64,000 bases of DNA from NCBI GenBank assembly GCA_030144725.1, contig JASKMD010000026.1, positions 13,941,407 through 14,005,406 of the forward strand, read 5' to 3'. The notes under the pieces are model-generated. The model was not told the DNA's origin. It did not search any database and saw only the letters and a program-made list of their open reading frames with translations. This DNA comes from Haematococcus lacustris (taxonomy: Eukaryota > Chlorophyta > Chlorophyceae > Chlamydomonadales > Haematococcaceae). Made by a program: the position numbers and the translations under genes. Positions 1 to 19,000 of the stretch are shown piece after piece. Numbering within the stretch: the first letter of the stretch is position 1; each line of letters begins with the position of its first letter.

Positions 1-298
1 NNNNNNNNNNNNNNNNNNNNNNNNNNNNNNNNNNNNNNNNNNNNNNNNNNNNNNNNNNNNNNNNNNNNNNNNNNNNNNNNNNNNNNNNNNNNNNNNNNNN
101 NNNNNNNNNNNNNNNNNNNNNNNNNNNNNNNNNNNNNNNNNNNNNNNNNNNNNNNNNNNNNNNNNNNNNNNNNNNNNNNNNNNNNNNNNNNNNNNNNNNN
201 NNNNNNNNNNNNNNNNNNNNNNNNNNNNNNNNNNNNNNNNNNNNNNNNNNNNNNNNNNNNNNNNNNNNNNNNNNNNNNNNNNNNNNNNNNNNNNNNNN
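1..298. other. Assembly gap (N run)
   Basis: 298 undetermined bases at the left edge. Anything upstream of base 299 cannot be assessed. Confidence 1.
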
Positions 299-803
299 CT
301 GCTGCTCCCGCTGCTCGCTGAGAAAACGCTCTGTGAGCTGCTCGGATAGGGCAATGCGAGCTGCCTCCTCCAGAGTGAAATGGTCGGCACCCCGGGCTGC
401 TGTTGCCGCTGACTGCTCTGTGGGGGGGTGCGACCGAGGCCTCAATGGGAAAGAGGCGAGGGCAGCGAAGGAGTTGCTGAGGGGGGTAGGTTTGGCCATG
501 TCGGGCGCGGGGCTGGATAGCACAGGTAAGTGTTGGAGGCGCCGCCAATGCGGCTTGCGGCTTACGGCTTGCGGCTTGCGGCTTGCGGCTTGCACGGCTT
601 GCACGGCTTGCGGCTTGCGGCGGTCTTGCGGCTTGCGGCTTGCGGCTTGCACGGCTGGCACCTGAGCTGAGCTGTGCAGATGAGCTGTGCAGATAAGGTA
701 CAGATAAGCTACTGCCGGTGTGGCTGACTAGCTGCTGCCTGGGGCCTGTGGGGGCTTGCGGGGGGTACAGCTCACGTTGTCCAGGTGCATCCTGTTGTCC
801 AAG
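299..803. repeat. Gene-poor stretch with GCTTGCG heptamer repeat
   Basis: Bases about 547-655 consist of imperfect copies of a 7-bp unit (GGCTTGC and variants with an inserted CACGG). The open frames here are low-complexity products of the repeat, and I see no credible gene. It lies just downstream of the minus-strand ORF ending at 804. Confidence 0.7.
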
Positions 804-2147
804 TCACATGTCTCTGCCTGCGGTTCTCCCCACAGTTTCAATCGTCAGTTCCCAGTCAGTGCAACTCCATGGCGGGGATTGGACCATAGGCTGAGTAGAG
901 ACGGCAACCATCATCCGCACATCTGACTCAATCCCAAGAGGGCGGGCGAGATCAAGCACTTCGGCAAGGGGGCCAAAGCTGCCATAATAGGGGCGGCACA
1001 GGGGGGTGATTTTGCTTGCGCTGACTACGGCTAGGGCGTAGAGGTGGCTGGCTGCGGGGGAAGGAGGGGGTGGGTGGGGAGCAGTGAGAGGTGGGGGGCT
1101 GCGGCAGGTATCGGACAACAAAAAGCCGGTGCGATGCTAACCCGTGCGACAATGGTACCCGGCGACGACTGGTGACTGGCAGGCGCAACTGTGGCGAGCG
1201 TTCACATTGCTCTGCTCGACTGCTCGACCTACTTACGTGCTCAAACTTTGGCTAAGACCAGAACCGTCGCTGGCTTTGTTGCGCTTGTACGTTGGACTCA
1301 TGATGGTGCTAGGTGCTGGATAGTGTTCAGTGTGAACCTAGATCACGCGCACCCTCACACTGAAAACACTGAAAACACATGATTCGGGGCACATCATGCG
1401 CCGCACATAGGTGCACTGCCGCTTTGACCAGGCTGGCAGGTGACCACCACCCAACCCCCTAAACCCAAATCTGCGCCGGTGTTCCTCAGTGCCCACCAGG
1501 ACCTTTGCCCCAGCCAGGGACACTGACTTCTTGAGCCTGCCAGCGAAGAGAAGCGTGAGCATGTTGCTGAACGCTGTCTCCAACTGCTTGCCGACGTGGT
1601 CCACCATGTTGGAGTCAGAGTGGTAGCGAGGGACTGCTTCAAGGAGGGCGGCCAGCACAGGGTGCGCGGCCAGCATAGGGTGCGCGGCCAGCACAGGGTG
1701 CGCGGCCAGCACGGCAGCGACTGTTGCGCTTGGCCGAGTGTTCGCGCCGGCTCCGGGCAAGCCGCGGCACAGCTGCAGGCACAGATTCCTGCAGCTTAGG
1801 TCCGGGATGGCTGCCTGGGAGACTGGGATGTCTGTGTATACGGGCTGGCCGCGCAGGCCGAGCGGGTCGGTCACGTGAATGGTAAACAAGCCGTGCACGA
1901 GGAAGCCCAGCAGCAGCCTGGCGATGACCGCCCGCTCGCTGCAGGCCTCCACTCGCGGCAGCATTGCGTCGGCCAGGAAGGCATCCCAAAGCTCTTGCGG
2001 GAGGTGGCCGGTAAGATGGGCTAGTTTGCACTCCCTGCCGTGGTATGTGTTGTCCCTATCGCGGGCAGCGCGGGCCTCTCCGGAAGCCTTTCTAATGCGC
2101 TCCCCTTCGGTGAGATCTGGCTCTAGTGCCTCGTCGCGGTTCAACAT
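804..2147 (-). CDS. Unrecognised two-exon ORF, probably transposon-associated
   Basis: Two minus-strand exons join in phase: 1379..2147 (ATG at 2147, acidic/basic N-terminus) and 804..1051. The donor is GTGTTT and the acceptor CCCCCGCAG, giving about 338 residues. I do not recognise a catalytic domain. The central region has hydrophobic helices (ARLLLGFLVHGLF) and a segment with the pattern SNMVDHVGKQLETAFSNML, which loosely resembles the helical start of Fanzor/TnpB-type proteins. That comparison is from memory and weak. A short internal repeat (AAHPVLAAHPMLAAHPVLA) comes from a 15-bp tandem repeat at about 1650-1710. The position beside a hAT relic favours a mobile-element origin, but a host gene remains possible. 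Confidence 0.4.
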
Positions 2148-2664
2148 GTCACTGTCTGGGTCCTGCGGCACTGGCTTAGGCACGGTTTGTCTTTGTTGTA
2201 GCCGTAGCAAACAACAATGTGCAGCCTTTAGAAATTGTTACTTTTACTACTTGCATCAACAAAATAACAAGCGTTGCGGCCGCTGTTGGTATGTAACTAT
2301 GGCCCAGCCTAGCAAGCCAACAGCCTAGCAAGGCATATTTGTTTGTTCGCATTTATCGCATTTTGCAGCATTTTGCAATAACAGTCGCACGTGGTATAAC
2401 AACTGTGCCGCAGCAAGGTTTATGTCTTGGTCATGTATAAGGAGCGGTTCTGGCTCGACTAATGAGAAAACTAACCTCATTAGATTAGTCCCGGTCGTAT
2501 TAGTTATTAGGTCGTCTGTTAGTCGACCTTGATTCCACACTAAGCTGTTTGATCGTATCCGTGCGGCCCCAGCGCACTGGTCGCATCCACAAGCGCGTCA
2601 CATTTTCATTGGCCTGGCTGGCCGGCTGGTCGGCCGCGGCTAGCAAGCGGTCAGGTTGCGATGT

Positions 2665-3264
2665 TGTTACAATGGTACAATAAGAAACAGCTCCCGCCGT
2701 CTGTGGTGATGAAAAAAGCGGAGGCGAGCAAGTTCAAGGACACTTGGGAGTTCCAGTACGGTTCGGATGGATTGGTATAATCTAAACCTGCTTTGCAAGG
2801 ACCTATCCAAGCCTGACAAGTTGAAGGCACTGCATCAGGTGACAGCCCGCCACCCACCTCTCAACTCTGTTGCACCCTGCTGTTGCTACCTCCACCACCT
2901 TCCAGACCTCCTCACCACCATTATCACCCAGCCCAGCCCAGCCCAGCCCAGCCCAGCCCAGCCCAGCCCAGCCCAGCCCAGCCCATCTGTAGCAGCAGAC
3001 ATCAGCGTGCGACGTGGCCTCTGGGACTTCACTGCCCGAGAGGACTACCCTCTGTTCAGTGAGGCAGCTACACGCTTGTTGTCCATGCACATCACAACAG
3101 CGGCGGCGGAGCGCAATTGGTCAGCTTGGGGTGACACCTTTGAGGCGGGACGGGCACAGCTCGGGATCAAGAAGGCGGAGATGATGGTGTATATCCATGC
3201 AAATATCCCAAAGGGCGCATCTACAATGCCCTCTGAGCTTGTGGCCCTTGGCATCACCGCGTAA
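2665..3264 (+). pseudogene. hAT transposase C-terminal (dimerisation) fragment
   Basis: The frame ending at 3264 carries the signature of the hAT C-terminal dimerisation region: a Leu-rich helix followed by ITTAAAERNWSAWG and a helix ending MVYIHANIP. Known hAT proteins end in A-x-S/A-E-R-x-W-S-x-x-G followed by a helix with an L/M-V-x-I-x-x-N core. Upstream, from about 2665, a Lys/Glu-rich stretch (VVMKKAEASKFKDTWEFQYG) looks like the preceding exon. Between them are an in-frame stop, a probable intron and a CCCAG pentamer run (about 2933-2984). The RNase H-like catalytic core is absent, so it cannot transpose by itself. Confidence 0.65.
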
Positions 3265-3439
3265 GCCACCACCCTCCCAATAGTACCATCTGATAATCGG
3301 GCAACACCTCACCCACATACAGAGCACATGTCTTTTTGTGTGTGGCACGGATGAGCTTGTCAATGGCACAGGCACATGCACGGGGACGGACCCGATCAGC
3401 TGAGTATACTTCGATGTATGTAGCTGGCTTTTTTAGTTT

Positions 3440-3510
3440 AACATAGAAGTAGGTTGCGGCCCTCGGGAATCGAACCCCGGTGGGAACCTTGTCCAGCCAC
3501 GACTAATATT
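3440..3510 (-). repeat. tRNA-like B-box (possible SINE fragment)
   Basis: On the minus strand this stretch contains GGTTCGATTCC, a perfect RNA polymerase III B-box/T-loop sequence, preceded by CCCACCGG and followed by CGAGGG. The T-stem pairs for only three of five base pairs and I find no convincing acceptor stem, so it is not called as a tRNA. A tRNA-derived SINE head is the likely explanation. Confidence 0.3.
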
Positions 3511-3805
3511 GACTAATGAGACGACCTAATGAGACACATTTGACTAATATTAGATCTCATGAGAACTAATGAGAAAAACCGCACCCTAGTCATGTACTAC
3601 TGGCAGCTGCATGCGCAACATAACGACGTTTTCTGCAGGGCACTGAACAAGTACGGCTGTCATATGCTGTCCTGCGTTGAGGCACGCACAGCCCAGGCGA
3701 TAGACCCTTGCTGTCTAGATACTGCAAACAATCACCGACGCGGCTCGACCTGCACCTGCACCTGCTCCCTGCTTATCGTAAATCATGTCCTTGCCCTGCA
3801 CCTTT

Positions 3806-3810
3806 TTACA
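3806..3810 (-). terminator. TGTAA poly(A) signal of the NDUFAF7-like gene
   Basis: TGTAA on the minus strand, about 50 bp past the stop codon at 3858. TGTAA is the usual chlorophyte poly(A) signal. Spacing is short but acceptable. Confidence 0.45.
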
Positions 3811-3857
3811 GCGGGGCATGCAGCAGGAGGTCCCGCACCTCGCGGCATCAGCATTAC

Positions 3858-8338
<4,481 letters not shown>

Positions 8339-8456
8339 TTGTTTAGGTTTAGCCTAAACAGTTCAGGGCGATGTCTACTCCTCGTCTGGCACCAACCAAC
8401 TAACCAAGACCGGCTTGCACAAGCCTGGATAAACATAGCTAGCCGAGGCTCATGCC
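8339..8456. promoter_or_regulatory. Bidirectional promoter between NDUFAF7-like and bL25m-like genes
   Basis: Only 118 bp separate the two divergent start codons (8338 on minus, 8457 on plus), so both 5' UTRs and the core promoters must lie here or overlap the first exons. I see no clear TATA box. A shared promoter fits coordinated expression of two genes for mitochondrial proteins. Confidence 0.6.
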
Positions 8457-12720
<4,264 letters not shown>

Positions 12721-13740
12721 GCCGACCCAGCAGCGGTGTCATGCAAGTGCCGCGCCCAGCCGGGCATCCTCCGGCTCGGACATCGCGTCTGCGCCCCTTC
12801 CTCGCAAACAATACGCGTGCGAAAGGAACGGTCGGGCTGGTGCCAGGCCGGGGCACGGCGCGTTGACAGCAACAGAGAACGATACTTTTCATGCGAACGA
12901 TACGCATCCCATGCGACCGCTGAGCCAGCGTGACGTATGAAGCGGCAGCGATCGCAAGGCGGGCGGGTTACGGCAAGGCCGGGCTGGCGCCAGGCTTGCG
13001 CAAAGCGCCACAGCCTAACGAAAGCACAGCATGGAGATGGCACATGGCACAGGGCGTACCGCTCAATGCAGGCAGTATTTGCACGCATGTCGCTATTCAC
13101 ATGTGTGACTATTTTTATGCTTTCGAGCGTGCCTGCTTGGTAAGAAATATAAGAAGGATGCAGGCGGCACGTACTGCATTTCTTGTCCCTAGTCCTTCGC
13201 AACCCAGCAGCCGCCAAGGTGACCGGCCGGCTACATCCCGCCATCGAGGCGCGCCCGCTCCGTCAGCGGCGGGAACAATTCAGGCGACCCCAACTAGCAA
13301 AAAATGACAGGAAATGATAGGAAACCGACCCCTGGTAATCAAAACGACGCCGCGTCTCAGCCACGTGGTTTCTATTTATGTTTCGCACATCCCTGGATAA
13401 AGGACGCTGTCAGCTATGCGGTGCAGCTTGTAACATTAAATAATGTGACGTGTGCTGAGTGCTAAGGCGGCTCAAATCTTGACATTCAAATTCATGCCAA
13501 TTTTGCTCATGCGGGCCTCGCCGCGACCGACCGCCGCGACCGACGTGGCCCAGTAGCCTCTGCAAACAGTCAGGGACAGTCGCCGCAGTCAAAACAATGC
13601 ACATGGCACGCCAAACCGATGGAACGACGCCCCTCCACCCATGCTCGGAAGTATACAAGGCTGCTGCATTGCTTGACCGCTTCGTGAGTAGTACCTACTA
13701 CCTGGCCACTCGGTAAGGCCACTCAAGGTGTGTAGGACAT
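12721..13740. other. Intergenic stretch, 3' of the bL25-like gene
   Basis: No gene supported. It is less repetitive and less GC-rich than its surroundings. A TGTAA at about 13,429 on the plus strand could be the poly(A) signal of the bL25-like transcript, which would imply a 3' UTR of about 0.7 kb. Confidence 0.5.
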
Positions 13741-13854
13741 TGCTACGTTACCTTGCTCGACATGTTGGGTCCGATCCCTCCCGCCCGCCCTCCGCTTGCG
13801 TGTCCAGCTTGTGTCCAGCTCCGCCCTGACCCCCTGCTGCTCAGCTGGAGGGGT

Positions 13855-14622
13855 GGGCAGCTCAGGGGCAGCACCAGCACCAGCTGCCTGCTGCTGCCCA
13901 GGGGGTGCAGCAGGAGGGGGGGGCAGGTCAGGGGCAGCACCAGCACCAGCTGCCTGCTGCTGCCCAGGGGGTGCAGCAGGAGGGGGGGGCAGGTCAGGGG
14001 CGGCACCAGCACCAGCTGCCTGCTGCTGCCCAGGGGGTGCAGCAGGAGGGGGGGGCAGGTCAGGGGCGGCACCAGCACCAGCTGCCTGCTGCTGCCCAGG
14101 GGGTGCAGCAGGAGGGGGGGGCAGGTCAGGGGCAGCACCAGCACCAGCTGCCTGCTGCTGCCCAGGGGGTGCAGCAGGAGGGGGGGGCAGGTCAGGGGCG
14201 GCACTAGCACCAGCTGCCTGCTGCTGCCCAGGGGGTGCAGCAGGAGGGGGGGGCAGGTCAGGGGCGGCACTAGCACCAGCTGCCTGCTGCTGCCCAGGGG
14301 GTGCAGCAGGAGGGGGGGGCAGGTCAGGGGCGGCACCAGCACCAGCTGCCTGCTGCTGCCCAGGGGGTGCAGCAGGAGCGGGGGGCAGGTCAGGGGCGGC
14401 ACCAGCACCAGCTGCCTGCTGCTGCCCAGGGGGTGCAGCAGTAGGGGGGGGGCAGGTCAGGGGCAGCACCAGCACCAGCTGCCTGCTGCTGCCCAGGGGG
14501 TGCAGCAGGAGGGGGGGGCAGGTCAGGGGCGGCACCAGCACCAGCTGCCTGCTGCTGCCCAGGGGGTGCAGCAGGAGGGGGGGGCAGGTCAGGGGCGGCA
14601 CCAGCACCAGCTGCCTGCTGCT
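13855..14622. repeat. 66-bp minisatellite (about 11-12 copies)
   Basis: Highly similar 66-bp units, each containing CAGCACCAGCACCAGC, CTGCTGCTGCCC and GGGGGTGCAGCAGGAG. Differences are single bases (GCAGC versus GCGGC, CCAGC versus CTAGC) and one or two G insertions. On the minus strand one frame gives a 22-residue Pro/Ala/Gln repeat. I could not show it is translated, because the adjoining ORF stops at 14,589. Confidence 0.95.
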
Positions 14623-15171
14623 GCCTCCAGCTCATCGCCATGCAGGGCGGCTACTGTGTTGCAGATATGGGCCATGACAAGACCTTTCAGCTTGGGCTTC
14701 AGCCACCCCTTCATAAGCTCCTGCTGGTGGAAGCGAAGGTAAGCTTGCAGCTCTCTAACAGATAGCTTTTGAGCCTCCTCGACAGTGGTGTGGCTGTAAT
14801 CGCGCCCATCATAGGTCAGAGCATATGCTGCAGACAGTCTATGCTGCCCCTCATGGTCCCCCACATCAACCACCACCTGTCCCACTCTATGAGTTGCTGC
14901 TGCTGCTTTCATCCAATCTCAGCTGCCTGTGTGCTGCCTGTAGGTGTTGGTGCTTCTCCTCAAGGTCGTGCATTTTGGCAGCAAGGACCTCCTCAATAGC
15001 ATGTAACAACTGAGCCTCGGTCATCAGCAGCTCATTCTCTGCTTGCACCTCCTGGGCAATGTCGTTAGCCCTCCTTGCTGTAGCTTTTAGGCCGTTAGGG
15101 CAGTGCAGATAACCAGCTCTTGGTGAAGTAAATAGGGCTTGGAGCTGAGCTCGCCGCCGGCTGGGCGCCAT
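14589..15171 (-). CDS. Putative coiled-coil / SAP-like protein, fragmentary
   Basis: Two minus-strand frames look protein-coding. The first starts at ATG 15171. It is rich in Glu/Leu/Gln (AENELLMTEAQLLHAIEEVL, then HDLEEKHQHLQAAHRQL) with heptad spacing, consistent with a coiled coil. The second (about 14,880-14,630) contains KLSVRELQAYLRFHQQEL followed by LKPKLKGLVMAHI, the pattern of a SAP-type DNA-binding helix pair. I could not find a clean splice connecting the two, and the second frame ends at 14,589 on entering the minisatellite. It may be a transposon-derived or degenerate gene. Similar SAP plus coiled-coil combinations occur in algal mobile-element ORFs, but that is inference. Confidence 0.35.
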
Positions 15172-15390
15172 TGGGGCTGGGAGGGGGTGGGAGGGCGGGG
15201 CTGGGGATGGGAGGGGGTGGGAGGGGGTAGGAGGGCGGGGCTGGGGATGGGAGGGGGTGGGAGGGGTTGGGAGGTGGTGGGGCTGGGGCTGGGAGGGGGT
15301 GGCCCAGGTGGCTGGGAGGGTGTGCTGGGAGGCTGGGAGGCTGGGAGGCTGTGAGGCTGTGAGGCTGGGAGGCCAGGAGGCTGGGAGTGG
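15172..15390. repeat. GGGAGGGGGTGG-rich tract
   Basis: Imperfect 10-20-bp G-rich units (GGGAGGGGGTGG, GGCTGGGGATGG) followed by GGCTGGGAG repeats. On the minus strand this gives a Pro-rich frame that could precede the coiled-coil ORF, but the composition alone explains the open frame. Confidence 0.7.
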
Positions 15391-16059
15391 GTGGTGGTGG
15401 GGCTGCCAGGGGGTGGTCCGGTTGGGCTAGTCAGCACTGCAAGGCAAAGTCAGGTCACGCCAAAGTATGTTCCCACAAGCCTACTCAATGAAATGACGTG
15501 CTTTCTTCTCCAGCAGCTGTGACGTTGAGTAAGGAACAGAGTTACAGATCGAGAGTCTGAAAAGTCGCAGTGGTCAGCTCACAACATACTACTTTGTGGA
15601 TGGGGGTCCCTTTTCGTGTGACTGGCGAGAGAGAGACGCACATTCTCCGCGTTTGTTGCAATGTCGATCAGTAACTTGCCCCTCGACGGTCTTCCGACGC
15701 CGCCTGCACCAATGAAAGGTTCGCGGAACGAGCCTGGCGGGCTAAACATAGATTGTACTTCAGGCTGGATGCCAAGCGCAGTTCGCTCATTGGTGCCGCT
15801 ACTCACCACTAGAACAATCGATAGTGAGCAGCTCAGGTGTGTCCGCGCTCGCTTGCGCCGGCACGGACTCTGATGCAAGGATTAACGCGCCGCCTGCCAG
15901 TAGATGCGGAGTAATTCGCAGGTGCCAATGCAACAAACGCTATCGAAATCGGTGCACGTTGTAGCGAGTACTTGCATGAAGATTACCAATCCCATGTTAG
16001 GACATCCTGAGAACAATAGGGTTGCAGGTCGGGATGAACACGGCCGTGCCTTGGGCGCG
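15391..16059. other. Intergenic stretch, no supported gene
   Basis: Normal-complexity sequence. A minus-strand frame (15,579-15,878) contains GSFREPFIGAGGV, superficially like the EPF-x-GGG motif of DNA adenine methylases. No other methyltransferase motif is present and I do not call it. The region is downstream (3') of the ketosamine kinase gene. Confidence 0.45.
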
Positions 16060-19000
16060 TCAAGCCGGCAGCTTGGCGATGAGCGAACGCATGAGGGCCT
16101 GCGCCTGAGCAGCGTAGCCGCCGCCGAAAAGCACTGCGCCCACGACAGGACCGAACAGCACTGCGCCAGCCTGAGACATGGCCGCGGGGCCAAGGGTGGG
16201 AAGCTGATGACGCTGAAGGATGTGAAGCTCCCACACACGTAAGGCTAGACCCTAGCCCTCCCCTCCCCTGCCTGCCCATCTGCTCTCTTGCCCCTCCGCT
16301 CCCTCGCCCCCCTGACCCCTTGCCCTTGCCTCCTGATCTGTCCCCTCGACCCCCTGCCTGATCTGTTCCCCTGATCCCCTGCTCAGCCCCCCTTGCCTCC
16401 GCGCCCCGCTGCCCCTGCGCACCCGCATGGTTCAGAATGTGGTACAGCGTGTACAACTGGTGCCGCTCCTCCCATCCCGGCTGCTTGGGCAGCACTGCCC
16501 AGTAAGCATCCCAGAAGGCCGTCGTGAAGCCTGGAGGGGAGCAGTGGCAGGGGCAGGCAGGGGTCTGGGTCAGCTGGCCAGCAGGCAGGCAGCACGCTCA
16601 GGCGAGAACGACACGACAGGCAGCAGTCCAGGCAGTTGCTGAGACATCTGCCCAAACAGACTGTGCAGTATGCTTGGCCCACAGATCAGGTGCACCAGAC
16701 ATGCTGCTGTACTAAGTGCCTGTTTTCCAAACCCGGATTGCAAGTCAGGGCAGGGCGTAGGCCCAGGGGCAGGGGCAGGGGCTTGCACCCACCAGCACAC
16801 CACGACATGCCGAACTCTGCCTCATGGTGACCGTAGTAGGTGGCTGGGTCTGCGGCACAGCCCATCAGCTTTGGGGCATCGAGGAAAGAAGGGGACGGGG
16901 GAGGGGGGGAGGGGGGAGGGGGGGAGGGGGGAGGGGGGGAGGGGGGGGAAGGAAGAAGGGAGAGAGGAGGGTAGGATGGGCAACTGGCCCCAGCCGCTGT
17001 CATGCCGCTGAAGGCTTTGAGTGGGCACGCACCAAACACCACAGGCTGGCCGTCCGCCCGCCCAATATTTCCTGACCAGAGGTCGCCATGCAGGACGCTG
17101 GGTCTCACTGTGATGTCCCGGAAGAAGTGGTCCAGCCTGGGCAGCAGCTGCTGGCCTAGCTGGCTTAGTCGGGAGTCACCTGAAGGGGGAGGGGCGGAGA
17201 GCGGACGCCAGCTGTGGAGTCAAGGCTGTAGAGGCAGCAAGGCGTCATAGCTCCCTCACCCCTCTTCACCTGGCACCCACCTCCCTGCCCCTGCCTCTTC
17301 CACAGTCCCAGCCGCCTGCCGCAGCGGCATCCAAGCATTAGGGCATCTTTGCAAACTCCTTCATCTGGCACCCACTCCCCTGCTCTGCCTCGGCCTTTGC
17401 CACCGCCGTTGCCCCTGCCGCTGCCTCCCACCGTGCTCCCCTCCCACCCTTTTGCTGGGGTCAGGATTTCGGCGACTCAGTCGCCAACACGGCCTGACTT
17501 AGGCCTGACCCTACCCTCCACGCTCAACCCCTTGCTTCAGCCTTTTCCACCACCACTGCCCCTCCCCACTGCGCCCCACTCCCACACCACTCCACATCCC
17601 CCACTGCCCTCAGCCTGCTGCTGCCCTTCAAACGGCAGGACCCCCCCGCCCTCACCCAGCAGCCGCAGCATGTGGGCCAGGCGCTGCTCCCTGAAGAACT
17701 CAACCCAGTCCTCTGTCCAGGCATTGGGCTGAGCTGTACCCCCGATGGTGTTGTCCACCGGGAAGCCAAACCGCCCTGCCGCTGCCTCAATGTCCTGCAC
17801 CACCACCACCACCACCACCACCACCACACCCAGCTGCACACTCACTGCACGTCCATCACAAACAGCTCACCTGAACCCTGCACCGCCTCCCACAGACAGC
17901 CCGTGGCCCTTGGCCCTGCAGGGTACCCACCCCCTCACAACCAAACAGCTTATCCGCACACTCCTCCCCCTCTCCCTCCTCCCTCCCTCCCTCCCTCCTC
18001 CCTCCCCCTCTTTCCCCCTTCCCCATCTTCCCCCTCCCCCTCTTCCCCCTCACACCTCAGCCTTGCAGGCAGGCCACATCCTAACCATCTACAGCCCCTC
18101 CCTTCACTCCTCACCTGTACACTTCCTCTCCCCTCTCCCCTCTTTTCTGACCCTCCGCCCCGCCTCTCTCCTCCACCCTTTCCTCCTCCCCCTTCTCCTC
18201 CTCCCCCTCCCCCTCTCCTGCCCCCCTCCCTCAGCCCCATGTCACCTAGAGCTCTGCTGGGGACCCACTGCACCCCCCTTCCCCTCCCGCCCTCCCCCCA
18301 GCCCTTCACCCCTCCCTCCCTTCCTTCCGCCCGCCCGCCCGCCCTCCCGCCCAACCGCCCAACCGCCCTGCGCCCCACCTTGGGCAGCGCCATGTGCATG
18401 GCGGCCAGCTGCCTGCCCAGCTGTGCCTGATGTACAGCCGCCCCCGGCCCCTCCCCCTCCAGCTCAAGGTGCTCCATGACAATGAAGGAGGCAGCAGCCT
18501 GGCCAGGCAGCCCCGGCAGTGGGCCCCAATGCAGCACCTGCGGCACCCGCAGCGCACCGCCCTCTGCGGCCAGGTCACACCAGTCATAGGTCACACTGGG
18601 CATGCCACAAGTCACATCACCTGGTTACACCCAGTGCCAGGTAACTCATGTCTCATCCTTTCTTCACCCTTCCTTGCCCTCCTTGCCCACTGACCCCATG
18701 TGCACTTGCCCGCAGGCCCTGTCCCCGACCCCTCTCCCATTTCTACCCCCTCCTGCCAGCAGCCCCCCTACCCCCCTACCCCCCCCACCCCCCTACCCCC
18801 TTGCCTCCCTGCTCCTGGCCCCATGTCCCCTGCCCACCTGCCAGTGCCTGCAGCCCCCGCGCCTCGCCCTCAAACATGGCGTTGCCACTGCCCTGTGCCA
18901 GCTTCACGAACAGGCGGCGCCCGCCCTGGAGCCGCACCTCCAGGGACCGGGCCCAGCCTGACCTGCCGCAGGGTGCGGGGGGTGGGGGTGAGATGAGAGT

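Larger units (their letters stand above)
2506..3530. mobile_element. Decayed hAT-type DNA transposon with terminal inverted repeats
   Basis: About 20-bp imperfect inverted repeats face each other at 2506-2524 (ATTAGGTCGTCTGTTAGTC) and 3511-3530 (reverse complement ATTAGGTCGTCTCATTAGTC). They enclose the C-terminal piece of a hAT transposase. Outside them the sequence is rich in CTAATGAGA-like motifs on both sides, so the true ends may lie further out. Only about 1 kb lies between the repeats, far less than an autonomous hAT, so this is an internally deleted copy. Confidence 0.5.

Noticed and set aside
3440..3510. A functional tRNA gene
   Set aside because: Only the B-box is convincing; acceptor and T stems do not pair properly.
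13723..14742. Several overlapping frames of 220-330 codons on both strands
   Set aside because: All arise from the 66-bp minisatellite, whose length is a multiple of three.
15579..15878. GSFREPFIGAGGV frame, reminiscent of DNA adenine methylase motif I
   Set aside because: No catalytic DPPY or other methyltransferase motif nearby, and the spacing to the next Asp is wrong for the family.
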